NCBI GenBank assembly: GCA_018813905.1
Contig: JAHJAO010000110.1
Coordinates: 1-42,983 of the forward strand
Reading direction: 5' to 3'
Source: Candidatus Omnitrophota bacterium
Lineage (GTDB): Bacteria > Omnitrophota > Gorgyraeia > B26-G9
DNA length: 42,983 nt
How positions within the stretch are numbered: position 1 is the first letter of the stretch; each line of letters opens with the position of its first letter. The notes under the pieces are model-generated. The model saw nothing but the letters and a program-made list of their open reading frames with translations, was not told the origin of the DNA and did not search any database. This document shows, piece by piece, positions 25,845 through 32,205 of this stretch. The position numbers and the translations under genes were made by a program.

Positions 25845-26252
25845 ATGAAAAAAACAGTGCAAAAACTCAAAGGAAACGGCATTAAAATTACGCCTCAACG
25901 GGCCGAAATATACCGGATTCTGGCGGCGGATAATAATCATTTGACGGTGGAGGAAATCTATGCCAAAATAAAAAAGCGGTTCCCGGCGGTTTCTCAGGCG
26001 ACGGTCTATTGCGTCCTTGAACTTTACTGCCGGAAAAACATGGCCAGCGAGATTCGAATTAATTTTGAGCGGTCTTGTTTTGAGGTAAGAACGGATTCTC
26101 ACCATCATTTCTACTGTAAAACCTGCAAACGGATTTTTGATATCGATTTACATCCTTGTCCGGCCCTAAAGAACAAAGAAACAGGCGGACATAAAATAGA
26201 AAAACTGCACGGATATTTTTACGGACAGTGCTGCTACTGCCGGAAAAAATAA
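25845..26252 (+). CDS. Fur-family regulator, PerR-like
   Basis: A 135-aa Fur-family metalloregulator: winged helix with ITPQRAEIYRILA and FPAVSQATVYCVLE, then the dimerisation domain. Structural zinc Cys pairs are CKTC (91, 94) and CCYC (129, 132). The regulatory-site ligands expected from PerR align as His32, Glu80, His86, His88 and Asp99. Asp at the position of PerR Asp104 favours a PerR-type peroxide sensor, whereas Glu80 is more Fur-like, so the subtype is uncertain. It heads a block of oxygen-defence genes, which also points to PerR. The ORF track starts at a TTG that is actually the -35 element; the ATG at 25845 is the start. Confidence 0.9.
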   Translation: MKKTVQKLKGNGIKITPQRAEIYRILAADNNHLTVEEIYAKIKKRFPAVSQATVYCVLELYCRKNMASEIRINFERSCFEVRTDSHHHFYCKTCKRIFDIDLHPCPALKNKETGGHKIEKLHGYFYGQCCYCRKK

Positions 26253-26269
26253 ATTTAGGGGTAAAAAAA

Positions 26270-26980
26270 ATGGAGATATTCAAAGCTAAGTTTATCGAAA
26301 AAATAATCCGGACGCCGTCTGTGGCCAGCTTTCGTTTTGCCCCGGAGAAAAAAATAGAATTTTTGGCCGGGCAGTTTTTGAAAATTATGTTCGATGAACA
26401 GAATTTATCGAATAATAAGCTGAATAAATATCTTTCCTTTTCTTCTTCGCCGGCTGAAAGTTATATTGAAGTAACGAAACGGATAACGGAGAGTGATTTT
26501 TCCGGCCGCTTAGGCGCTTTAAAAAAGGATGATGTGGTATTGTTTCAGGGGCCGTTAGGTAAATGTGTTTTTAAGCCGGAATACAGAAAAATCGTATTTT
26601 TAATCGGCGGCATCGGCATAACCCCGGTTATCTCCATTATTGGGTACGTGTTCAAAGAAAAACTGGATAATGATATCGTTCTTCTATATTCGAATAAGAC
26701 GGAAGAGGAGATCGCTTTTAAAAAGGAACTCGACTTTTGGCGGCAAGAGGCGCGCAATGTAAAGATTTACTACTCGCTGACCGATTGTACCCCGAAAGAT
26801 GAAAAATGTATTTACGGGCGTATCGATAAGGGAATGGTTCAGGATAATGTCCGGGACATAAAGGAAAGGACTATTTTTATCTTCGGCCCGCCGCGCATGG
26901 TCGAAGCAATACAAGGCGTATGCCTTGAACTTGAATGCGATAAAAAAAGAGTACTGAGCGAAAACTTTATTGGTTATTAA
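26270..26980 (+). CDS. FNR-type FAD/NAD(P)H oxidoreductase
   Basis: A 236-aa protein of the ferredoxin-NADP reductase superfamily, made only of an FAD domain and an NAD(P) domain. FAD-binding KYLSFSSSP (RxYS-type) is near residue 52, the NAD(P) loop GGIGITPVISII is near 110, and FIFGPPRMVEA is near 200. It has no Cys-rich C-terminal [2Fe-2S] domain. With superoxide reductase, rubredoxin and a flavodiiron protein downstream, it is a good candidate for the NAD(P)H:rubredoxin reductase of this pathway, but that partner choice is inferred. The correct start is ATG 26270 with AGGGGT upstream; the track version runs back into the fur gene. Confidence 0.85.
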   Translation: MEIFKAKFIEKIIRTPSVASFRFAPEKKIEFLAGQFLKIMFDEQNLSNNKLNKYLSFSSSPAESYIEVTKRITESDFSGRLGALKKDDVVLFQGPLGKCVFKPEYRKIVFLIGGIGITPVISIIGYVFKEKLDNDIVLLYSNKTEEEIAFKKELDFWRQEARNVKIYYSLTDCTPKDEKCIYGRIDKGMVQDNVRDIKERTIFIFGPPRMVEAIQGVCLELECDKKRVLSENFIGY

Positions 26981-27031
26981 TAGGGGATTTGGAAGTAAAA
27001 GTTACGGTTGAATATTTAGGAGGTGAAAACA

Positions 27032-27427
27032 ATGGCAAATCTAAAAGACTTATTGCAGAGCGCGGATTGGAAAACGGAAAAGCATGCGCCGGTTATTGAC
27101 GCGCCGGATAAAGCGAAAAAAGGGGATATAATTAAAGTTACGGCAACGGTGGGCAAGCAAATCGCGCATCCCAATACCACCGAGCACTATATAAGTTCCG
27201 TGGAAATGTACTTTTTGCCGCAGGGAGAAAAATTTCCGCATTATATCGGCCGGTTCGAATTTAATGCTCATGGCGCGTCAGTCAAGGGGCCGAATACAAG
27301 TACGGTTTATACCGTACCGGAAGTTACGGTAAGTTTTAAAACAGACCTGTCCGGCACGCTATACGCCGCTAGCGTCTGTAATATTCACGGGTTGTGGGAA
27401 AATTCAAAGGAATTGATTGTTGAGTGA
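27032..27427 (+). CDS. Superoxide reductase (neelaredoxin-type desulfoferrodoxin)
   Basis: Reduces superoxide to hydrogen peroxide without making oxygen, at an Fe(His)4(Cys) centre. All ligands are visible: EKHAP (His18, with Glu16 and Lys17), HPNTTEH (His46, His52) and CNIHGLW (Cys116, His119). The N-terminal desulforedoxin FeCys4 domain of two-iron enzymes is absent, so this is the one-iron class (131 aa). The start is ATG 27032; the track's GTG at 27023 lies inside the AGGAGG Shine-Dalgarno. Electrons would come from the rubredoxin encoded three genes downstream. Function is secure. Confidence 0.96.
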   Translation: MANLKDLLQSADWKTEKHAPVIDAPDKAKKGDIIKVTATVGKQIAHPNTTEHYISSVEMYFLPQGEKFPHYIGRFEFNAHGASVKGPNTSTVYTVPEVTVSFKTDLSGTLYAASVCNIHGLWENSKELIVE

Positions 27428-27461
27428 CAAATTCTTCGAAGGAGATAAAAAGAGGGAGAAG

Positions 27462-27707
27462 ATGACTGGTTTTAAATGCCCGGGAAGCGACGACCGGAAT
27501 TTAAAAGTTGAGATCCGTATCTGCCCGCGTTGCCAGCGGGAAGTTGAAGTATTTTCTGATGAAATGCGGGTAACATGCCCAAACTGTAATGCTTGGGTAG
27601 AGCGCAAGATGCTTCCGGCGTGCGCGGATTGGTGTAAATCCGCCCGGGAATGTTTAGGAGAGGAAAAGTGGCAAAAACTTAAAGGAAAAGGCCGGCATAA
27701 AAAATAA
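27462..27707 (+). CDS. Small Cys-rich double zinc-ribbon protein
   Basis: An 81-aa protein with FKCPGSDDR, CPRC, CPNC and a terminal CADWCKSARECLG. The same pattern is found in small proteins of anaerobes that databases sometimes label phosphohydrolase because they sit beside HD-domain genes. There is no HD motif here, so that label should not be used. The four Cys of the two CxxC pairs could bind zinc and the terminal CxxxC...C cluster could bind a second metal. ATG 27462 follows GAGGGAG; a TTG at 27417 in the same frame is less likely. Its place between superoxide reductase and thioredoxin suggests a redox or metal role. Confidence 0.75.
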   Translation: MTGFKCPGSDDRNLKVEIRICPRCQREVEVFSDEMRVTCPNCNAWVERKMLPACADWCKSARECLGEEKWQKLKGKGRHKK

Positions 27708-27746
27708 TAGATGTGTTCAAGCTGTTAAAATAAAATGGAGGTTATT

Positions 27747-28073
27747 GTGGCCATAAACTTAAATGCGGACAATTTTGACCAAGAGGTTATTAATTCGAAT
27801 ATACCGGTGCTGGTGGATTTTTGGGCCGCCTGGTGCAGTCCCTGCCGGATGTTAGTGCCGATAATTGATGATATATCTATAAAATACGCGGGTAAGCTGA
27901 AGGTATGCAAACTGAATGTGGATGAAGCATCGGATTTGGCGGCAAAGTACGCGGTTATGAGCATACCCATGCTGATTCTTTTTGATAAAGGAAAACTGGT
28001 TAAACAAACAGTCGGGGTTATGTCCAAAGAAAACCTGGCTGAATGGATAGATGGATATTTAAAAAAAGGATAA
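27747..28073 (+). CDS. Thioredoxin (CSPC active site)
   Basis: A thioredoxin of about 108 aa: DFWAAWCSPCRM in place of the usual WCGPC, then KLNVDEASDLAAKYAVMSIPM with the cis-Pro loop, ending GYLKKG. The central Ser-Pro and the Met after the cis-Pro (usually Thr) suggest altered redox potential or partner choice. The start is GTG 27747, 6 nt after GGAGG; the track's ATG at 27735 lies just before that Shine-Dalgarno. Part of the oxygen-defence operon; the reductase-like gene at 30789 is a possible electron donor. Confidence 0.93.
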   Translation: MAINLNADNFDQEVINSNIPVLVDFWAAWCSPCRMLVPIIDDISIKYAGKLKVCKLNVDEASDLAAKYAVMSIPMLILFDKGKLVKQTVGVMSKENLAEWIDGYLKKG

Positions 28074-28100
28074 GTGGAATTGAATTGAAAGGGGCAAGAT

Positions 28101-28244
28101 ATGAAAAAATATATATGTACGGTTTGCGGTTATGTGTATGATCCGAAAGAAAATAATAATATCGCTTTTGAAGATTTGAGCGATGACTGGGTGTGCCCGG
28201 AATGCGGCGTGGGCAAGGACCAGTTCGAAGAAGTCAAAGATTAA
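28101..28244 (+). CDS. Rubredoxin (short-loop form)
   Basis: A 47-aa FeCys4 electron carrier missing from the ORF track. It reads [14 protein letters not shown] and ends [19 protein letters not shown]. The two CxxCG knuckles are intact. The usual loop between the knuckles (AEGDPDNGVAPGT in standard rubredoxins) is shortened by about 6 residues, like the short rubredoxin of Desulfovibrio desulfuricans. A good Shine-Dalgarno (AAAGGGG) precedes the ATG. The flavodiiron gene starts 1 nt after the stop, so the pair is coupled and rubredoxin is the likely donor to that enzyme and to superoxide reductase. Confidence 0.96.
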   Translation: MKKYICTVCGYVYDPKENNNIAFEDLSDDWVCPECGVGKDQFEEVKD

Positions 28245-28245
28245 T

Positions 28246-29448
28246 ATGGTAGAAATAAAAAAAGGTATTTATTGGACGGGGTATATCGATTGGGATTTGC
28301 GCAATTTTCACGGATATTCCACGCCCTCCGGTTCAACTTATAACGCCTATCTTATTTTAGATGAGAAGCCCACGCTTATCGATACCGTGAAATATTACGG
28401 TTTTGAGCAAATGCTTCACCGGATAAAACAGATAATTGATCCCGCTAAAATACGGTATATTGTTTCCAACCATACGGAGATGGACCATTCCGGTTCAATC
28501 GGCGAACTTCTGAAGCTTTGCCCGAAAGCCGAAGTTATCTGTTCGCCTAAAGGCCACGAGGGTTTGATGCGGCACTTTTTGTCTGCGCCCGAAAAAGACA
28601 AGCCGAGTTGGAATTTTAAAGTGGTGAATAACGGGGAAACTGTATCTTTGGGCAAGCGGACTTTACAATTTTTTCTCACCCCCATGGTTCACTGGCCGGA
28701 TTCTATGGTAAGTTTTTGTGAGGAAGAAAAAATTCTTTTCTCCAATGACGCTTTTGGGCAGCATCACGCCAGTTCCCAAAGATTTGTGGATGAGGCGGGG
28801 TTGGATATTATACTTAAGGAAGCGGCTAAATATTACGCGAATATCGTTATGCCCTACGGGCCGCAGGTACTAAAAGCCCTGGAGGCGCTGGGAACGCTTA
28901 AGCTGGAGATGATCTGCCCTTCGCACGGATTAATCTGGAGAGAAAAAACCGATATCCAAAAGATTGTTTCTTTATATCAAAAATGGGCAAATTATGAATC
29001 CGATGTCAAAGCAGTTATTATCTACGATACGATGTGGCATTCTACGGAAAAAATGGCTTTAAAACTCTACGAGCTTTTAGACGTAAAAGGCGTGGATGTT
29101 AAACTTGTAAATCTAAAAGACACGCATATCTCTGACGCAATGACCGAGGTTATGAGTTCCCGCGTGGTTTGTATCGGCAGCCCCATTTTGAACAACCGGG
29201 TTTTACCCGCGGTCGGCGGATTTCTTACCTACCTTAAGGGCCTAAAGCCCAAAAACCGTTTTGGTTTTGCCTTTGGTTCATACGGCTGGGCAAAAGTGGG
29301 GTTTAAAGAACTGGAGCAGGCGCTTGAGGAAGCGGGGATAAAAGCGATCGCCGATGCGAAATATTTTCAGTATGTTCCGGCCAAAAGCGAACTGGACAGT
29401 TTAAATGAGACGGCCGATAAAATAAAACAGCTATTAGATGGTAAATAA
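28246..29448 (+). CDS. Flavodiiron protein (rubredoxin:oxygen/NO oxidoreductase)
   Basis: Reduces O2 to water or NO to N2O with electrons from rubredoxin, protecting anaerobes. The N-terminal metallo-beta-lactamase-like domain carries the diiron ligands HTEMDH (His76, Glu78, Asp80), His149 in MVHWPDSM, Asp168 in SNDAFGQH, and His227 in CPSHGLIW. The flavodoxin domain starts near 255 (IIYDTMWHSTEKMA) and binds FMN. Length 400 aa is the two-domain class A type. The ORF track begins upstream in the wrong place; the ATG at 28246 directly follows rubredoxin. Preference for O2 or NO cannot be decided from sequence alone. Confidence 0.95.
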   Translation: MVEIKKGIYWTGYIDWDLRNFHGYSTPSGSTYNAYLILDEKPTLIDTVKYYGFEQMLHRIKQIIDPAKIRYIVSNHTEMDHSGSIGELLKLCPKAEVICSPKGHEGLMRHFLSAPEKDKPSWNFKVVNNGETVSLGKRTLQFFLTPMVHWPDSMVSFCEEEKILFSNDAFGQHHASSQRFVDEAGLDIILKEAAKYYANIVMPYGPQVLKALEALGTLKLEMICPSHGLIWREKTDIQKIVSLYQKWANYESDVKAVIIYDTMWHSTEKMALKLYELLDVKGVDVKLVNLKDTHISDAMTEVMSSRVVCIGSPILNNRVLPAVGGFLTYLKGLKPKNRFGFAFGSYGWAKVGFKELEQALEEAGIKAIADAKYFQYVPAKSELDSLNETADKIKQLLDGK

Positions 29449-29469
29449 TAAATAAGGAGACAAGGCGTG

Positions 29470-29955
29470 ATGAATACCCTGTTTAATCCCCGGGAAATCG
29501 TTAATGTCGCCATAAAAGTTGAAGAGAACGGTAAAGTGCTTTACGGGATTTTAGAAAATAAAACCCGCAGCGAAAACTTAAGAAAAACATGGGCGCACTT
29601 AAAAGAACAGGAAGAAGAGCATCGGAAAACATTCGAAACGATGCGCGATAATATCGGCGATTATATCGTTCATGAATTCAGTCCCGGCGCGTTCGATGTT
29701 TATCTTGAAACCCTGGCTTCAACCTTTATCTTTACCGAAGAATTGATCCGCGAAAAAATAAAACAGTTGTTTAATTCGGAAATTGAAGCCGTAGATTTCG
29801 GGATACAGATAGAAAAAGATTCGATACTTACATTCTCGGCGCTTAAAGAATATGTAATCGAAGGGAAAAAACCGGTTCTCGGGAAAATAATAGACGAGGA
29901 AAAAAGGCACCTCGCCCGGCTTATTTCTTTAAAAGAAAAGCTGCTTAAAAATTAA
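29470..29955 (+). CDS. Ferritin-like diiron protein (rubrerythrin-like, no rubredoxin domain)
   Basis: A 161-aa four-helix ferritin-like protein. Diiron-type Glu/His pairs are seen in VEENGKVLY, EQEEEHRKTF, the third helix and EEKRHLARL, which gives the E...EExH pattern twice. It has no C-terminal FeCys4 domain and no signal peptide. Possible roles are peroxide reduction, using the neighbouring rubredoxin, or iron storage. The start could be GTG 29467 or ATG 29470, with AAGGAG 7-10 nt upstream. It follows the flavodiiron gene in the same operon. Confidence 0.85.
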   Translation: MNTLFNPREIVNVAIKVEENGKVLYGILENKTRSENLRKTWAHLKEQEEEHRKTFETMRDNIGDYIVHEFSPGAFDVYLETLASTFIFTEELIREKIKQLFNSEIEAVDFGIQIEKDSILTFSALKEYVIEGKKPVLGKIIDEEKRHLARLISLKEKLLKN

Positions 29956-29966
29956 AAGCGGTATTT

Positions 29967-30386
29967 ATGCAGAAAAAGTTTATATGCCATGATTGTTTCC
30001 GCCTGAAAAAGTGTCAGGAGTCTTTTGTTTCCTGGATTTTTTTCTTTCTGGGTGTCGTCGCCACTATTTCTATCCGGGCGGTAAATATAACTTTAAGCTT
30101 TAACCCGCTGATGGCGCGCATTTTTTGGTATGTGGGGGTTGCGGGATTTCTGCTTTTTTTCATATACAAATTCAACTATTATAATATTACGCAGCAGCAG
30201 ATAAAAGATTGTAATTTAGTAGAGAAACTCCTTGAAAAAAATAAACTTGATGGACATGATTATGAAGTGCTGGGTACGATTATCTGTGCGTTGAATTCAA
30301 AAAAAGATAAGATTAACTTCTTCCTGATTTTCCTCTTTTCGGCCCTGGCGCTGGTTGTCGCCGTATACATAGATTTTATAAAATAG
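29967..30386 (+). CDS. Cys-bearing membrane protein of unknown function
   Basis: A 139-aa protein that I do not recognise. The first 16 residues contain a Cys cluster FICHDCFRLKKCQ (CxxC-x6-C), followed by two or three membrane helices (about residues 22-40, 50-67 and a C-terminal one at 118-136) with a soluble loop between the second and third. The Cys cluster before a membrane segment suggests a metal- or redox-binding site on one face of the membrane. It is the last gene before the structured leader of glutaredoxin, 11 nt after the ferritin-like gene, so it probably belongs to the same operon. Confidence 0.65.
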   Translation: MQKKFICHDCFRLKKCQESFVSWIFFFLGVVATISIRAVNITLSFNPLMARIFWYVGVAGFLLFFIYKFNYYNITQQQIKDCNLVEKLLEKNKLDGHDYEVLGTIICALNSKKDKINFFLIFLFSALALVVAVYIDFIK

Positions 30387-30387
30387 C

Positions 30388-30539
30388 CATCCTGTAATCG
30401 GAGAAAAAAGTGAGGATGTCTGATGAGCATGATTAAAAGCAGATTAGAGAGATTAAAATCGCTGTAATCTTTATTAATCTCAGTAATCAGGTATAATTTG
30501 AAGAGTTATGCCCGAAGATTATACCAAGGAGGTATAGTT
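30388..30539 (+). promoter_or_regulatory. Structured leader A upstream of glutaredoxin (paired with leader B at hcp)
   Basis: A non-coding leader present twice in the window (see 35812-35963). A 5' hairpin CATCCT/AGGATG (30388-30393 with 30413-30418) is followed by a conserved core 30457-30532 that ends with the Shine-Dalgarno AAGGAGG. In the core GGTATAAT (30490-30497) can pair either with TTATGCC (30506-30512) or with ATTATACC (30518-30525). The second pairing ends right at the Shine-Dalgarno. The two are mutually exclusive. No known riboswitch consensus was recognised. Function as an RNA switch is inferred; a dispersed repeat is the alternative. Confidence 0.6.
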
Positions 30540-30770
30540 ATGGAAGTAAAAGTATATTCTACCCCGACTTGCCCCTATTGCAAGATGGCAAAAGAGTACC
30601 TGTCTTCTAAAAAGATTTCTTACCAGGATATCGATGTTTCCCAGGACAAAGCCAGAGTTGCTGAGATGGTGAAATTATCCGGCCAGATGGGTGTCCCGGT
30701 AATTGTTGTGGGCAGCGAGGTAATCCGCGGATTTGACCGGGGGCGTCTTGAAAAACTTTTAGCTAAGTAA
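30540..30770 (+). CDS. Glutaredoxin-family protein (NrdH/Grx-like)
   Basis: A 76-aa thioredoxin-fold protein with active site CPYC (residues 11-14) and the GVPVIVVGSEVIRGFD segment of glutaredoxin and NrdH. The TrxB-like gene follows by 18 nt; such glutaredoxin-like/TrxB pairs occur in anaerobes, where the glutaredoxin-like protein is reduced by the TrxB-like enzyme rather than by glutathione. The ORF track begins at a TTG (30498) inside the structured leader; the ATG at 30540 with AAGGAGG 7 nt upstream is the start. Expression is likely controlled by that leader. Confidence 0.92.
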   Translation: MEVKVYSTPTCPYCKMAKEYLSSKKISYQDIDVSQDKARVAEMVKLSGQMGVPVIVVGSEVIRGFDRGRLEKLLAK

Positions 30771-30788
30771 CCGCAGCTTATTATAAAT

Positions 30789-31700
30789 ATGAAGATATAT
30801 GATTTGATAATTGTGGGTGCGGGCCCGGCGGGGATGACGGCCGCGGTGTATGCCGCACGCAAAAGATTGGAGTTTCTTATTATCAGCCGGGATATCGGGG
30901 GGCAGCTGAGTTGGAGCGGCGATGTAGAGAACTATACGGGGTATCAATTTATAACCGGGCCGGAACTTACTCTGAAATTCGAGGAACATATCCGGCGTTT
31001 TAAGGTAAATATGCATATGCCGGAAACGGTAAAAGAACTTATTCAAGAAGGTAAATCGATAAAAGCGGTTAGCGATAAGTCTGAATATATTTGCCGTACC
31101 GTGATTGTTGCCAGCGGGAAACGGCCGCGGCCGTTAAACGTAAAAGGAGAAAAGGAGTTTAGAAATAAAGGCGTTACTTATTGCGCCACTTGCGACGGCC
31201 CGTTATTTGCCGATAAACCGGTGGCAATTATCGGCGGCGGGAATTCCGCGTTAGACGCGGCGTTACAGATGGTAAAAATTTCGCCGAAAGTCCATATCGT
31301 TAATAACGCGCAAAATTTTACCGCAGATGCAATAATGGTCGATAAGTTAAAAGAGTCGCCGGTTGCCCAGATTTGGAATAACGCAACCGTCCAAAAAATA
31401 TACGGGGATAATTTTGTGCGGGGGATAGAGCTCGAAAAAGACAAAAAGCGATATGATTTGAAAGTCGAAGGCGTATTTATCGAAATCGGCTTAATCGCGA
31501 ATACGGACGGGCTGGATATTTTAAAAAAGAACGAGGATTCGGAAATAATCGTTGATTGCCATAACCGGACAAATGTTGCGGGTATCTTTGCCGCCGGCGA
31601 TGTCAGTAATGTGCCGGAGAAACAGGTAATCGTTGCCTGCGGCGAAGGGGCGAAAGCGACATTGGCGGCTTTTCGCTATTTGTCCACTCATACATTTTAG
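30789..31700 (+). CDS. Thioredoxin-reductase-like flavoprotein
   Basis: A 303-aa flavoprotein with FAD motif VGAGPAGMTAAVYAARK, the redox pair CATC (Cys132, Cys135) in VTYCATCDGPLF, the second nucleotide-binding loop GGGNSALDAAL and IFAAGDVSN near the C-terminus. The NADPH-binding HRRxxxR motif of standard TrxB is replaced by HIVNNAQNF, so NADPH is unlikely to be the natural donor; NADH, ferredoxin or another reductant is possible. With glutaredoxin upstream it probably supplies thiol reducing power to the defence island. No Shine-Dalgarno is visible; it may be coupled to the upstream gene. Confidence 0.92.
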   Translation: MKIYDLIIVGAGPAGMTAAVYAARKRLEFLIISRDIGGQLSWSGDVENYTGYQFITGPELTLKFEEHIRRFKVNMHMPETVKELIQEGKSIKAVSDKSEYICRTVIVASGKRPRPLNVKGEKEFRNKGVTYCATCDGPLFADKPVAIIGGGNSALDAALQMVKISPKVHIVNNAQNFTADAIMVDKLKESPVAQIWNNATVQKIYGDNFVRGIELEKDKKRYDLKVEGVFIEIGLIANTDGLDILKKNEDSEIIVDCHNRTNVAGIFAAGDVSNVPEKQVIVACGEGAKATLAAFRYLSTHTF

Positions 31701-31712
31701 GAGAAAGATCTT

Positions 31713-32186
31713 ATGCGGGAATTGACCGATATCATTATGTACCATATCCAAAAGCAGGGGTTTGTTATCGTATCCACTCTCGATAGCGAAGGAGGGATTA
31801 ATGTTTCCTGCAAGGGAATCGTCGGCATAGACAGGGAAGGCCGGATTTATCTTATCGACCTTTACCGCGGCCGTACTTTCAAGAATCTTAAATCGAATCC
31901 CACGGTAAGCGTTACCTCGATTGACGCGCATGAATTTACGGGTTACACCTTAAAGGGAAAAGCGGAAATTATCGAACGCGACAAGATTGAAGGCCATATC
32001 ATAAAAAAGTGGGAAGAAAAAGTTATTCAACGCATCTCCGATCGGGTGATAAAAAACGTTCAATCCGATACAAAATCATTTCATCATCCGGAAGCAAAAT
32101 TTCCTCAGCCGCAATACATGATCGTGATAGATGTGGAAGAAATTACGGATTTGACCCCGACCCATTTAAAAAAGGATAAAGTTTAA
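31713..32186 (+). CDS. FMN-binding split-barrel (PNPOx-like) protein
   Basis: A 157-aa protein of the pyridoxamine 5'-phosphate oxidase-like split-barrel superfamily: IQKQGFVIVSTLDSEGGI at the start of the barrel, GRIYLIDLYRGRTFKNL and NPTVSVTSID in the core. Related proteins bind FMN, F420 or heme and act as small reductases or sensors. There is no evidence for a role in vitamin B6. AGGAGA lies about 7 nt before the ATG. It stands between the TrxB-like gene and the ferritin-VIT1 gene. Substrate unknown. Confidence 0.8.
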   Translation: MRELTDIIMYHIQKQGFVIVSTLDSEGGINVSCKGIVGIDREGRIYLIDLYRGRTFKNLKSNPTVSVTSIDAHEFTGYTLKGKAEIIERDKIEGHIIKKWEEKVIQRISDRVIKNVQSDTKSFHHPEAKFPQPQYMIVIDVEEITDLTPTHLKKDKV

Positions 32187-32205
32187 AGAGAAACAGGTGA
32201 CTGGA

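Noticed and set aside
28183-28245. N-terminal extension of the flavodiiron ORF
   Set aside because: It is an out-of-frame read of the rubredoxin gene, whose two CxxCG knuckles are in the other frame.
30490-30497. TATAAT in leader A as a -10 promoter element
   Set aside because: No -35 is found at 16-18 bp, and the matching base in leader B is changed (TATGAT). The sequence is better explained as one strand of the conserved pairing, although a promoter role is not excluded.
30498-30539. TTG start giving a longer glutaredoxin
   Set aside because: The segment is inside the duplicated leader and the strong AAGGAGG points to ATG 30540. The equivalent region at hcp does not extend the Hcp frame in a conserved way.
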